41,298 nucleotides of DNA from an uncultured Lentisphaeria bacterium (GTDB lineage Bacteria > Verrucomicrobiota > Lentisphaeria > Victivallales > UBA1829), in NCBI GenBank assembly GCA_949287225.1, contig CASEFP010000212.1:1-41298 (forward strand), in the 5' to 3' direction. The position numbers and the translations under genes are program-made. The notes below the pieces were generated by a model. That model worked only from the letters and a program-made list of their open reading frames with translations, ran no database searches and was not told the DNA's origin. Within the stretch, counting starts at the first letter, position 1. Each line of letters opens with the position of its first letter. Below are positions 8,621 to 17,183 of the stretch, one piece after another.

Positions 8621-11600
8621 GGTTGGAAATCTCCCGTATTGATTATTTTTTCCGTCTTTTTTCCCGTCAGGGAATCTGTAACAACGATTTTCCATTTTTC
8701 CATACAAACATTCAAAGGCAGATCAATGTTTTCCTCCCAATTCGCGGTCAATGGGGAATTCTGGCGGAATCCGATCAGTTCCTTTCCTTCCCCGTTATAG
8801 ATTCTGCAATGAAAAACACGAGGTGAAGCAGCCGATACACGCAGCAGAAATCCGCCTTTTTCCGGATGAATCATCACATTCGGCACCGTCTGTTTTTCAT
8901 TGGAAAGGAACAAAACAAGCACACCGAAGGAGGGATCCCCGAAAGAATGTCCGGAATGCAGCGGATCATACAGATATGCCGGGTGTTTCAGGAAAAGACG
9001 GAGCCTCGAATGCGGATGTTTGGCCGGAGCGGGTGCCGTTCCGGTCATCAGCGCACCGGAATCAAAAGGCGTTCCTGTAATAACGATCAGGCGATCCTCA
9101 GAGTTTGGGACACGGTAAATTCCGACAGCGGTGCCGGTGGCGTCCATTCCGTTGCAAAGGCGGGTGATCCGGACCGGAACGGGAAAATACCTGCGCAAAG
9201 CCGTAAGCATGGCATTGCTCTCCGCACGCGGCAGGAAATTGCAGAAAACGCCGCGGCCCTTTCCTCTGCGGGTTTCCATCAGCACAGGAATCTTTCCGCT
9301 TGATCCATTTGCAGCCGCATTTATTATTTTGACCACTCCTCCGCGCGGGAGAACTGCGTTTTCATTTCCAAGCCGCACCTCGGAAAAACGGTAATCCGGC
9401 TTTCCGACCGCCTCCACGCCGAAAATATTCCGCATGAATTCCGTGCCGGAAGCTTCTCCTGTGCCGGTGTACAAACCGGGATTCAGATCGGCAATCACGG
9501 TTCCGCCCCGCAGCTGAAAAGCTTCAATCTGTTTCCGCGTTTCTCCGGAGAGAGCGTAACACATCGGCAGAATCAGAAGATCGGCCTTTTTCAGTTTTTG
9601 TTCCAGATCCGTTTCCGACGCATAGAGAAAATCCGCACCCAGCGCATTCAGAGTCTTCTCCCATTGTTCCTGGGAGCGGAACCAGTTATTGTAAGAATCC
9701 GCATTGCGCTTCCCGCGGTTACTCCAGTTGAAGGGCTGCGTGTCACCGGATTCCAGCCAGGCAATGTTCATTCCCGCCTGCGAGTGAAGGAGAATGGTTC
9801 GGACATTGTCCCGTTCCATGGCATTGACTGCATCTCCGAGGCCGGATGTCAGCGGCTCCACTACCTCTTTTATCATGGCTTCCCGGAGACCTCCGCAGCC
9901 TGCCGCAGTGAGGAATCCTTCCCGGTCGCCGCGATCCGCCTGAAATGGATTGTACATCATAAATCCTGTTGCCCCCTCCCGGAGGGATCGCCAGACCTGC
10001 GCCCGGACAGAATCCGCGCCGCGATCATAAACTCCGGCATAAAAAATCCAGGAAATCACCGGTGTGCCGGGACGCCGGAAGGAACGGATATAAGCGGAAG
10101 GTCCGTAATCCTGTCCTCCGGAGCGCAGCGGCACGATCTTGGAGGGATCGATTCCCGCGGCGGGCGTCATCCATGTCCAGTTGGGCTGCCCGGTTCCGGA
10201 CGGGCATTTCTCCGCCGCAAACGCTTCGCATGCCATGCTGCTGAGAGAGGCAAAGACATCATCCATGAAAAGCCGGAATTCCAGATAGGACGCGTAATTG
10301 CCTGTCCCGCGCACTTCCGAAGAAAACGCGGGCGTCAGCGTTTCAAAATTCCGGAACCGGGTTTTCCAGACGGCATTGAGTTTTTCAATCCTTCCGTATT
10401 TTTCCCGCATTTTATTCCGGAAACGCGTCATGCATGCGTCCATGCGGCATGGTTCGGAATCCGCAGGATGAACCCCTGCCCATGGTGCGGAAAGCGTCAT
10501 TTCATCGCCGATCGCCCGCAGCAGCGGAGGATTATCGCGGATCAGGCGCGCATAGAGTTTCGATTCTTCCCGCAGAGCCTGTTCCAGCTCCGGTTCGCTG
10601 ATACAGCCGTTCCGCCAGTGTTTGCGGACAGGATCCGTATAGGATTGCCGCCCGTGTGCCCCGAGTTCCTGGATCGCTTCCAGAATCCGAGGACCGTTGT
10701 CAACAGGACCGCCCCAGCCGTCTGTCCAGAAAAATCCGTCAGCCATTGCATAATCTCCGCCGGTCGGCCAGCAGTTTTCCATATTGATGCCGACACGACG
10801 GAATACTTCGCGGAAGGCGGGCCGGTAATGAAGAGGGAGCCAGAGATAAGCCGCCGCGTAATAACGCATCGGGTTTTCATTTTTGAGAAAACAGAGTACA
10901 GACTTTTCTCCATTGAAATGCAGTGTCAGGGAAGGCATCCGCACTCTGCCTGCCGGAATGGCGATATGCAAAGTATTTCTGCCGGAATTCAAACGATGCT
11001 TCCCGCGATAAAGCAGCTGTCCTGCGGGGTCATCGGCCGTGATTTCAATTTCACCGCCGGGACTGATTACTTCGGCTTCCAAAACATCCCCTTTCCGGAA
11101 GGAGCGGTTCCTTACTGTCACACTCCCGATTTTCCCTGGCGTGAGAATCGCCCGGGTTCGAAACGCCGTGACTTTTCCCGCGGCATTCCTCTGCTGCAGA
11201 GTCTGGAAGCAGAGCGTCCCCGGATGCGGCTGTGCAATCAGATCTCCCCGTGCGTCATGATAGAATTCCCTGCATCCCGCTGTTCCGAACGGCGGCGCCG
11301 GCAGCCACTTTCCGGCGGCCAGGGAAAGCAGTTTTGCATAAAGAGCGGAATGGAAATCCTGCCAGTTGAAGTTCATCGCATCCCGGAACCCCCGCATATC
11401 CAGCGCAAGCCAGGCCTCATCCACGGGACACCAGATCCCCGCCCGGTAAAGGAATCTGCTTTTCGCCCGCAGATGAACGACACGCCCCTTTCCGCAGCGC
11501 GCCGTGTAAATCCCGCTGAATCCCCACTGCCTGAAACGAGGCGGATTAATCTCCTGCATGGGCAGTTCCCCTGTCAGGTTCTCCTCCATTGCCCTCCCGT

Positions 11601-12465
11601 ATGGCGGGGCTTCCGGTCCGCTGAGAAACAGAACCCCGCCGCCTTCCGCCACATAGACGCTCACGGGGTGATCGGAATCCCTGAGATATTTTTCCGGATT
11701 CCCCGGAATCAGCAGGGCATCATATTCCCCCCGCAGCAGACGGGCGTTGACCGTTTCCGGATCGAAAGTCCGGTCACCTTTTATCACATCAACCCGGTAG
11801 CCGAACTGATGGCGGAAATCTTCCGCCGCCAGATCAATTGACAAATCATTGGCAGGGGAAAAGAAGAGAATTCTGAGCGGTTCCGCCGGATCGGGAGCAA
11901 AAGCAAAAGGCTGTCTGCGACACAGGCTTCCGGCAATCTCCGGCAGGGGAGCGCGTTTTCCAAGGGTGAGCCCATTGCGGACACGTCCGGAACGGAGCGC
12001 AAGATCATTGATGATCACTTTGCCGCCTCCGTTGGAAAGAAGACGGAACGCGGCCACTCCAAACGCCTCGGGCGGACGCTTGAAAACAATCTTCTGTCCC
12101 GCGGAATTCATCCGGCAGTTCTTTGTAATCCGTCTTCCCGTGGCGTTTATCCAGTCCAGCTCAAGACGCAGCCCGTTCTCGGGGAAAGGGCCGATCACGG
12201 ACATCGAAAACTCCAGTGAGTGAACACTGCGTGCAGGTTTCCCGATTTGACGGGACAGCAGGATTCCCGCGTCCTTCCGGGAAAGCTCCAGCACCAGATC
12301 CTGGCTGTAACGCGTGGCCTCCCGATGTTCAAACTTTACCGCGGGATCTATTGTCCAGCCGGGAAGTCCCTTCTCATCCAGAGAGCCGCCTTTCAAAAAC
12401 TCCCCGGCATATCCGCACAATGTGGCGGATAAAAGCAGAACGGTCAATCCATTCTTCCGTGACAT
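8617..12465 (-). CDS. Secreted GH42-like (beta-galactosidase superfamily) multidomain protein
   Basis: 1282 residues with a signal peptide. Order of parts: beta-sandwich (~25-160); alpha/beta ThuA/GATase-like domain (~195-330, from LRILFFSPANDLSIDLAAEDF); linker beta domain; TIM barrel (~545-930); GATase-like trimerisation-type domain (~950-1090, RTILLHSQAGMNIAW and ADLLILPMCYALSGE); beta tail. The barrel has LNAVWKTRFRNFETL, matching the GH42 LNxxWGTxFW block, and AIGDE where GH42 has the acid/base NE, so the Asn is replaced by Asp. That change and the extra domains make the reaction uncertain; exo-acting galactosidase-like activity is a guess. GGAGG lies just upstream of ATG 12465. It overlaps the preceding gene by 22 bases. 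Confidence 0.85.
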   Translation of the reverse strand: MSRKNGLTVLLLSATLCGYAGEFLKGGSLDEKGLPGWTIDPAVKFEHREATRYSQDLVLELSRKDAGILLSRQIGKPARSVHSLEFSMSVIGPFPENGLRLELDWINATGRRITKNCRMNSAGQKIVFKRPPEAFGVAAFRLLSNGGGKVIINDLALRSGRVRNGLTLGKRAPLPEIAGSLCRRQPFAFAPDPAEPLRILFFSPANDLSIDLAAEDFRHQFGYRVDVIKGDRTFDPETVNARLLRGEYDALLIPGNPEKYLRDSDHPVSVYVAEGGGVLFLSGPEAPPYGRAMEENLTGELPMQEINPPRFRQWGFSGIYTARCGKGRVVHLRAKSRFLYRAGIWCPVDEAWLALDMRGFRDAMNFNWQDFHSALYAKLLSLAAGKWLPAPPFGTAGCREFYHDARGDLIAQPHPGTLCFQTLQQRNAAGKVTAFRTRAILTPGKIGSVTVRNRSFRKGDVLEAEVISPGGEIEITADDPAGQLLYRGKHRLNSGRNTLHIAIPAGRVRMPSLTLHFNGEKSVLCFLKNENPMRYYAAAYLWLPLHYRPAFREVFRRVGINMENCWPTGGDYAMADGFFWTDGWGGPVDNGPRILEAIQELGAHGRQSYTDPVRKHWRNGCISEPELEQALREESKLYARLIRDNPPLLRAIGDEMTLSAPWAGVHPADSEPCRMDACMTRFRNKMREKYGRIEKLNAVWKTRFRNFETLTPAFSSEVRGTGNYASYLEFRLFMDDVFASLSSMACEAFAAEKCPSGTGQPNWTWMTPAAGIDPSKIVPLRSGGQDYGPSAYIRSFRRPGTPVISWIFYAGVYDRGADSVRAQVWRSLREGATGFMMYNPFQADRGDREGFLTAAGCGGLREAMIKEVVEPLTSGLGDAVNAMERDNVRTILLHSQAGMNIAWLESGDTQPFNWSNRGKRNADSYNNWFRSQEQWEKTLNALGADFLYASETDLEQKLKKADLLILPMCYALSGETRKQIEAFQLRGGTVIADLNPGLYTGTGEASGTEFMRNIFGVEAVGKPDYRFSEVRLGNENAVLPRGGVVKIINAAANGSSGKIPVLMETRRGKGRGVFCNFLPRAESNAMLTALRRYFPVPVRITRLCNGMDATGTAVGIYRVPNSEDRLIVITGTPFDSGALMTGTAPAPAKHPHSRLRLFLKHPAYLYDPLHSGHSFGDPSFGVLVLFLSNEKQTVPNVMIHPEKGGFLLRVSAASPRVFHCRIYNGEGKELIGFRQNSPLTANWEENIDLPLNVCMEKWKIVVTDSLTGKKTEKIINTGDFQP

Positions 12466-14387
12466 GACTTTCCTCCCTCCCGGATTTCATATGCTCCTGT
12501 ATTGTGATTGATCGTCACGACACTGCCGGAAGCGTAGGCGGCACGCTGCACGGAACCATCCTCTTCCAGATATTCATGACTGCTCATTTCCGAGTAGAAG
12601 GTCCGGTCATTGAGTCTGCTCATTACCTTCAAAGCGGAAATATCCGCTGCGTCCGCATCAAGAGCGACGTATGGAATTCCGGCATTCAGCAGACCGGAAA
12701 GATACGGAATGCTGGACTTGTCATGTCCCCAATCTCCGCGTATCCGGCGGGAGGACCACGGAACCACGATCGCATCATGATAAACCAGATTGAACAGAGG
12801 CAGTGGCTGGCCGAAGACAGGACCTTCGCCGGGATTCGGATACAGCGGCCATGGCGCATGATGCACCAGATCCAGATGCGGTACCGCCCAGTCTCCGGGC
12901 TCCTCAGAACTGACCACCCCCCAGCTGGAGCGGACAAAATCAAAACAGCGGGCGCGAAGTTCCAGACACTTCCGGCGCGACACCCGGTGGGCCGGGTCGA
13001 AACATTCGTCCGGAGGGCAAACTGCGAAAACATCCAGATAAGCCCCGTCGAGCAGCAGCCCGGAACGTTCGAAATAAGCATGATTGCGCCGCAGATACCA
13101 TTCGGAATATTCGGGGCAGAGAACCCCAGCCTTTCCGCCGGCCCAGATTTCCTCGAACGTGTGACCGCCATCCACATTGCGCACCAGACGGCGTGGATCA
13201 AATCCCTCCGCATCCCGGTAGCTGTCGCGGTATTGCTGATGCAGAGTGAAAAGCCAGCCGCAGTCATGGCAAAGTGAGGCAAGGCGTTTCAGACCGCGCA
13301 GCCCGCCGCAACGTCTGTTGACGGGAATCGAGTCCGGTTCCAGGTTGTCGTAGCCCCGATTTCCCCATCCGTCCAGATGAACGCACAGGTTCCTGATGCC
13401 AAGACGTTTCAGACGTGTGAATTTTTCCGCGAATTCCCGACAGGAAATCACAACATCGTTTCCCTCCGGTCTGCCCGGTTTGTAATAAATGCTTTCCGGC
13501 TCATAGTGATACCACAGTCCGGCATGAAGCAGGCATCCTCCCCGCAGTTTTCCCACCTTCGGATTGCGCGCTGCCTTTTCCCGCAGTGAAACGAATTTTC
13601 CCCTGTCCATGATGAAATTCCGGTAGGATTTTGCCAGCGTCACATAATTTCCCCTTCGGAACGTTCGTATGCGGCAATGCCGCGGATAACGCAGTTTTCC
13701 CAGGGATGACACGAAGACTGTTTCAAGCAGGGTCTTTCCGCCTGAACGGTGCCGCAGGCGGATTCCCGCGTCTTCCGGCGTATCCAGGATCAGCATCGCG
13801 GCGGAATCCCCGGACTCCATGCCGATCCACGGCATATAGAGCGAGCGTCCGTAACAGAGGGCGAAATCGGCGTCTTCCGGATAATGGGAAATCTCCTGAG
13901 GCCATTTTTTCGGAATCCGGATGCCCTGCATGAACGGAACAACCGCGGCATCCATCCCGACGAATCCGCCCGGATAATTCAGCATGCAGACGGAATCGCG
14001 TCCCTCTTCGCGGGGATTGATTTCAATGCGTATTTCGTCCGTCAGGAAATCCAGTCCGATAAAAATTTCCAGCTCAAAGTCATAAGAAATCCCGTCTTTG
14101 TAAAAATCAGAAAAGTGAATCCTCCATCCAGCCGCCGATGCGAAGCGTTCCTGCGTGGTTTCCCGATGTCCTGCGTCGCTCCATTTCAGCGCCGTCTTCC
14201 GATCCCCGCTGCGGACGACCAGCGGTGCACGGGTTGTCCGCAGCATTACGGGAAATCCCGCGTCCAGCGACAGATTCATATCCGGATCAATGGCAAGTCT
14301 GCTGCGTTCGGATGCAATCAGAAGTACATTTCCGGAATTCGAGAGGTGGAGCTGATCCTCAGTCCGATACTCCTTGGGTATTGTCAT
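12444..14387 (-). CDS. DUF5696-like glycosidase-related protein, no signal peptide
   Basis: 647 residues, apparently cytoplasmic because no signal peptide or membrane helix is visible. A beta-sandwich N-terminal half (to ~270) precedes a TIM-barrel-like part with LCVHLDGWGNRGYDN, LCPEYSEWYLRRNHAYFE, GLLLDGAYLDVFAV and VVSSEEPGDWAVP. The acidic residues in DGWGNRGYD, DGAYLDVF and SSEEPGD are plausible active-site groups. The pattern recalls DUF5696 and the GH101-like barrel (alpha-N-acetylgalactosaminidase relatives), but I cannot confirm the family or the substrate. Met at 14387 is preferred over 14423, which would overlap the pseudopilin gene and lacks a ribosome binding site. Probably co-transcribed with its neighbours. 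Confidence 0.8.
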   Translation of the reverse strand: MTIPKEYRTEDQLHLSNSGNVLLIASERSRLAIDPDMNLSLDAGFPVMLRTTRAPLVVRSGDRKTALKWSDAGHRETTQERFASAAGWRIHFSDFYKDGISYDFELEIFIGLDFLTDEIRIEINPREEGRDSVCMLNYPGGFVGMDAAVVPFMQGIRIPKKWPQEISHYPEDADFALCYGRSLYMPWIGMESGDSAAMLILDTPEDAGIRLRHRSGGKTLLETVFVSSLGKLRYPRHCRIRTFRRGNYVTLAKSYRNFIMDRGKFVSLREKAARNPKVGKLRGGCLLHAGLWYHYEPESIYYKPGRPEGNDVVISCREFAEKFTRLKRLGIRNLCVHLDGWGNRGYDNLEPDSIPVNRRCGGLRGLKRLASLCHDCGWLFTLHQQYRDSYRDAEGFDPRRLVRNVDGGHTFEEIWAGGKAGVLCPEYSEWYLRRNHAYFERSGLLLDGAYLDVFAVCPPDECFDPAHRVSRRKCLELRARCFDFVRSSWGVVSSEEPGDWAVPHLDLVHHAPWPLYPNPGEGPVFGQPLPLFNLVYHDAIVVPWSSRRIRGDWGHDKSSIPYLSGLLNAGIPYVALDADAADISALKVMSRLNDRTFYSEMSSHEYLEEDGSVQRAAYASGSVVTINHNTGAYEIREGGKSCHGRMD

Positions 14388-14401
14388 TGCCAGCTGCTCT
14401 C

Positions 14402-15259
14402 TCAGAATTTGCCATATCCGCACAGCCAGGCTTTGAAGCGGACTTCATCATTTGTATTGTTGCCGAAATCAATGCCGGCAAGATGAGTCTCGGAGTAAAT
14501 AGTTGCGACGCTTTTACTGATGGCACTGCCGTCGGACATGGCGAGATTGACACTTTTGCCGGGATGGCGCGGCGTCAGCTTGTTGCTGGAATCATCATTG
14601 CCCGGGACATACAGGATCAACCCCGTCACGGACACCTGACGATGAACGTCTCCGACAAACATGAAGCGCGAACGGGCTGTGGGCACTCTGCGCAAATCCG
14701 CCAGAAGTGACAGAGAAGCCTCGTCGTTGATTCCCATTTCCGAATTTGAACCGTAATGACCGGGAAACACGCTTCCGCCATTCTCAGGACTGAAATTTTC
14801 CCAGAACGTCGACAGCGACGCGGCGGAGGGGCATGAAAAAGCCTTGAGCTCTTTCATGTAAGGATAAATGGAATTGAACCAGCGGGGATACGTCACAGTA
14901 TCCCCGACCGCCCGGCCGCAAGGCAGAAATTCCCTGTTGTCATCGGAATACATAATAACCGCCTTGCCGATCTGGCTCATATTGGCCAGACAGCTGATTG
15001 AGCGGGCACGTTCTCTTGCCGAGTTCAAGGCAGGAAGCAGCATACCCGCAAGAATCGCAATAATTGCAATCACAATCAGAAGCTCTATCAATGTGAAATG
15101 AGTATCCCCTTTTTTCATAGTGTGGCGGGGGATACAAGGCAGCAGAGAAGATAAATTCAAATCCCATCTTGCCCCTTTGTTTTTTTTCATCCGTCGAATG
15201 TTCCACGGGCCGCATGGCGGCAATTCCGCGTTTTCCGGTGCTGCAGAATAACATTTCAT
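14402..15259 (-). CDS. Pseudopilin-like protein with long leader (module 2)
   Basis: Prepilin-type protein with [33 protein letters not shown] as its processing site and hydrophobic helix; [19 protein letters not shown] follows, typical of the family. The C-terminal motif reads [14 protein letters not shown], with ten rather than nine residues between H and DG. The start is uncertain. ATG 15259 has GGAGGG only two bases upstream, which is too close, and would give a ~50-residue leader. The Met at 15118 gives a short leader but has no ribosome binding site. First gene of the module 2 minus operon, divergent from the regulator, behind a shared region with two ATTCAGTGAAT boxes. Confidence 0.85.
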   Translation of the reverse strand: MKCYSAAPENAELPPCGPWNIRRMKKNKGARWDLNLSSLLPCIPRHTMKKGDTHFTLIELLIVIAIIAILAGMLLPALNSARERARSISCLANMSQIGKAVIMYSDDNREFLPCGRAVGDTVTYPRWFNSIYPYMKELKAFSCPSAASLSTFWENFSPENGGSVFPGHYGSNSEMGINDEASLSLLADLRRVPTARSRFMFVGDVHRQVSVTGLILYVPGNDDSSNKLTPRHPGKSVNLAMSDGSAISKSVATIYSETHLAGIDFGNNTNDEVRFKAWLCGYGKF

Positions 15260-15291
15260 ACCCTCCTTGTAGTGTTCGGACAGTCCATTTA

Positions 15292-15302
15292 ATTCAGTGA
15301 AT
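15292..15302. promoter_or_regulatory. Operator box ATTCAGTGAAT, copy 1
   Basis: Perfect 11-bp palindrome in the divergent region between the module 2 regulator and pseudopilin. Together with the following bases it forms a 15-bp direct repeat (ATTCAGTGAATATCA) with copy 2 at 15371, 79 bases away. It lies in the untranslated leader of the pseudopilin operon. Confidence 0.6.
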
Positions 15303-15370
15303 ATCAATAAATCTTCTTCCGTCATACTCCGATATAATACGAAAAGGAGCAATGAGCCCCTTCTTGATTC

Positions 15371-15381
15371 ATTCAGTGAAT
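15371..15381. promoter_or_regulatory. Operator box ATTCAGTGAAT, copy 2, at the minus promoter
   Basis: Second perfect copy of the palindrome. It begins immediately after the -10 element of the minus-strand promoter, so bound repressor would cover the transcription start of the pseudopilin operon. A weaker form, ATTCTCTGAAT at 15455-15465, lies between the regulator's own promoter and its start codon. Confidence 0.62.
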
Positions 15382-15409
15382 ATCATAGCATAAAAAAAAT
15401 GGATTTCAA
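15382..15409 (-). promoter_or_regulatory. Promoter of the module 2 hydrolase operon
   Basis: On the minus strand TTGAAA (15404-15409) and TATGAT (15382-15387) are 16 bases apart, a good sigma-70 match, about 120 bases upstream of the pseudopilin start. Confidence 0.6.
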
Positions 15410-15420
15410 GTCTTTTTCAG

Positions 15421-15448
15421 TTGATTTTACGAGAAAATACGATATATT
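15421..15448 (+). promoter_or_regulatory. Promoter of the GntR-SBP regulator
   Basis: TTGATT (15421-15426) and TATATT (15443-15448) are 16 bases apart, 29 bases before the regulator's start. The degenerate operator ATTCTCTGAAT at 15455-15465 would overlap the transcription start. Confidence 0.55.
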
Positions 15449-15476
15449 GCTGACATTCTCTGAATGAGGAGCGGAT

Positions 15477-16772
15477 ATGAACAAGCAACAGATCGTTGAA
15501 AAAATCCGGGAGCAATATATCCGGGAAAAAAATCCCGGAGACAGACTGCCTCCGGAACGCACGATGGCCGAAGAACTGCATGTTTCGCACGGCCGCCTGC
15601 ATCAGGCAATTCTCTCTCTGAAAAATGTCGGAGAATTGACCGCGCTGCCGCGATTTGGTCTGCTGGTCGGGCGTCAAACCCCTTTCGCTCACACTCACAG
15701 TGTTTCCGAAACCTGTCTTGCCCCGCAGGCATACAACCTCATGCCTCTGAATATTTCCCTGCCGGCGCTTGATAAAAATTTATCAGAAACATTGATGAAG
15801 CTTTTTCTGGATTTCCGGGAAAAATATCCTTTCTTCCAGCTGAATTTCAATTATGATATCGTTCCGCCCCATCCCGAGGATTTTGATCTCTGCGTTCTCT
15901 GCCCGGCCGGAATCCAGCCGGAATTGTATATGGCGCTCTCCAGCATGGACGAACTGATCCCGGACGATATGATCCCCGGCATGCTGGAAACGGGAATGGA
16001 TTCCGGCATCTCCTATGCGGTTCCGTTCGCACATACCTTTGCCTGCTGTTTCGGCAAGCGGGAGTATGCGGATTTCTTCCGGGAAATTCACACCCCGGAA
16101 GATTTCTGTTCCCGCATCGCGGCAATCCGGCACCGGCTGCCGCCGGGGATGATTGACTTCACTTTCCGGTGCCTTATCTATCATGCGGCGGCATTCGGTG
16201 TGCTTTTCCGGCGCACAAAGGAAGAACTGCAATTTGATGAAACGCGCCTGACCCATGTTCTCAAGTGCATGGCTCCGATTCTGAACCAGTCGCATTTTGA
16301 GCAGGCGTTCCGCTTCTCCGAATTGAAATCACAGGATGTCGTCCTTTTCTGCGACTATACTTCCATGAACCTGCCGGCTTATGAAATTCTGGGTTTCCCG
16401 CTCTCGGAACACGGTTTTGCCTGCCAGAACAACTATGCTCTGGCAATTGGCCGCAATTCCCGGCAGAAACACAATGCCCTCATGCTGATCCGCCATTTTC
16501 TTTCAGACGAAGTCCAGAAACATCTTGCACGCGCGGTTCCCGGATTGTTCTCCGTCCGGTCCGGACTTTTTGCCGGACAGGCGGCGGAATTCCGCCGCCT
16601 TAACCCGGAAATAAACACGGCTTTTCTTCATTTTGATCTGCGAGGCTATCATACTCTGCTGGACCGTCAGATCTACAACATCTACGGGAACAGAATCAAT
16701 TTTGAATTTCTGAAATATGTGAATCACCTTCAGAATCTGGAGGAAACCATCGCCGCGATGCATCTGCTCTGA
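15477..16772 (+). CDS. GntR helix-turn-helix fused to a solute-binding-protein-like domain
   Basis: 431-residue cytoplasmic regulator. Residues 1-70 are a GntR winged helix (GDRLPPERTMAEELHVSHGRLHQAI). Residues ~90-431 do not look like the LacI-type sensor of the other regulators here. They resemble a type 1 extracellular sugar-binding protein: LSSMDELIPDDMIPGM, GISYAVPFAHTFACCFGK, an FFREIHTPEDF stretch, and the C-terminal ALMLIRHFLSDEVQKHLARAVPGLFSVRSG block common in ABC-transporter solute receptors. It has no signal peptide, so the domain is probably a recruited intracellular sugar sensor. Start at 15477 follows GAGGAG at 15466-15471. Divergent from the module 2 operon and the likely binder of the ATTCAGTGAAT boxes. 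Confidence 0.88.
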   Translation: MNKQQIVEKIREQYIREKNPGDRLPPERTMAEELHVSHGRLHQAILSLKNVGELTALPRFGLLVGRQTPFAHTHSVSETCLAPQAYNLMPLNISLPALDKNLSETLMKLFLDFREKYPFFQLNFNYDIVPPHPEDFDLCVLCPAGIQPELYMALSSMDELIPDDMIPGMLETGMDSGISYAVPFAHTFACCFGKREYADFFREIHTPEDFCSRIAAIRHRLPPGMIDFTFRCLIYHAAAFGVLFRRTKEELQFDETRLTHVLKCMAPILNQSHFEQAFRFSELKSQDVVLFCDYTSMNLPAYEILGFPLSEHGFACQNNYALAIGRNSRQKHNALMLIRHFLSDEVQKHLARAVPGLFSVRSGLFAGQAAEFRRLNPEINTAFLHFDLRGYHTLLDRQIYNIYGNRINFEFLKYVNHLQNLEETIAAMHLL

Positions 16773-17163
16773 GCCCGCTGCAGCGGCAAGAACTGCCGGG
16801 ACATCTCCACAATATGGTCTGTATCAAAAGTCTTATTGACGGCATCAGGCTTTCCGTATCGCAGCAGATCTGCAAAAACCGCGGTTCGGGAATATCCGAA
16901 GACACAGAGTTTGCCCAGAAAGTGTCATCGCCTTGCCATTCTTTTCTGCGAACCGGATCCGGCAGCTGTTGGAGGCTGAACTTTTCTGCCAATTCGTTTC
17001 CCTGCTGTATTTTTCATGGATCGGATACCGTCCTTCATGGCGTGTGCAGGCATTCAGCATGATCTCTTCCGGTTCTGCAGGCCTTATTTATCATGATTCC
17101 CGCGATTGTCAAGGAAAAAACGGGATTTCACCTTTTTTTTCCGTTCCGGGCGATTCTGAAACA
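16773..17163. other. Convergent intergenic gap without a recognisable gene
   Basis: Between the ends of two convergent genes. It starts with the palindrome CCGCTGCAGCGG (16775-16786), which lacks a T-run. Short frames on both strands show no family resemblance and no good ribosome binding site. Could contain decayed coding sequence. Confidence 0.4.
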
Positions 17164-17183
17164 GGGTGCCGGACAGGGCACCC
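17164..17183 (-). terminator. Hairpin directly after the module 3 operon
   Basis: GGGTGCC (17164-17170) and GGCACCC (17177-17183) form a seven-base-pair stem with a six-base loop, touching the stop codon of the last module 3 gene. Only a short, imperfect T-run follows on the minus strand, so it may end transcription weakly or protect the mRNA end. Confidence 0.55.
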
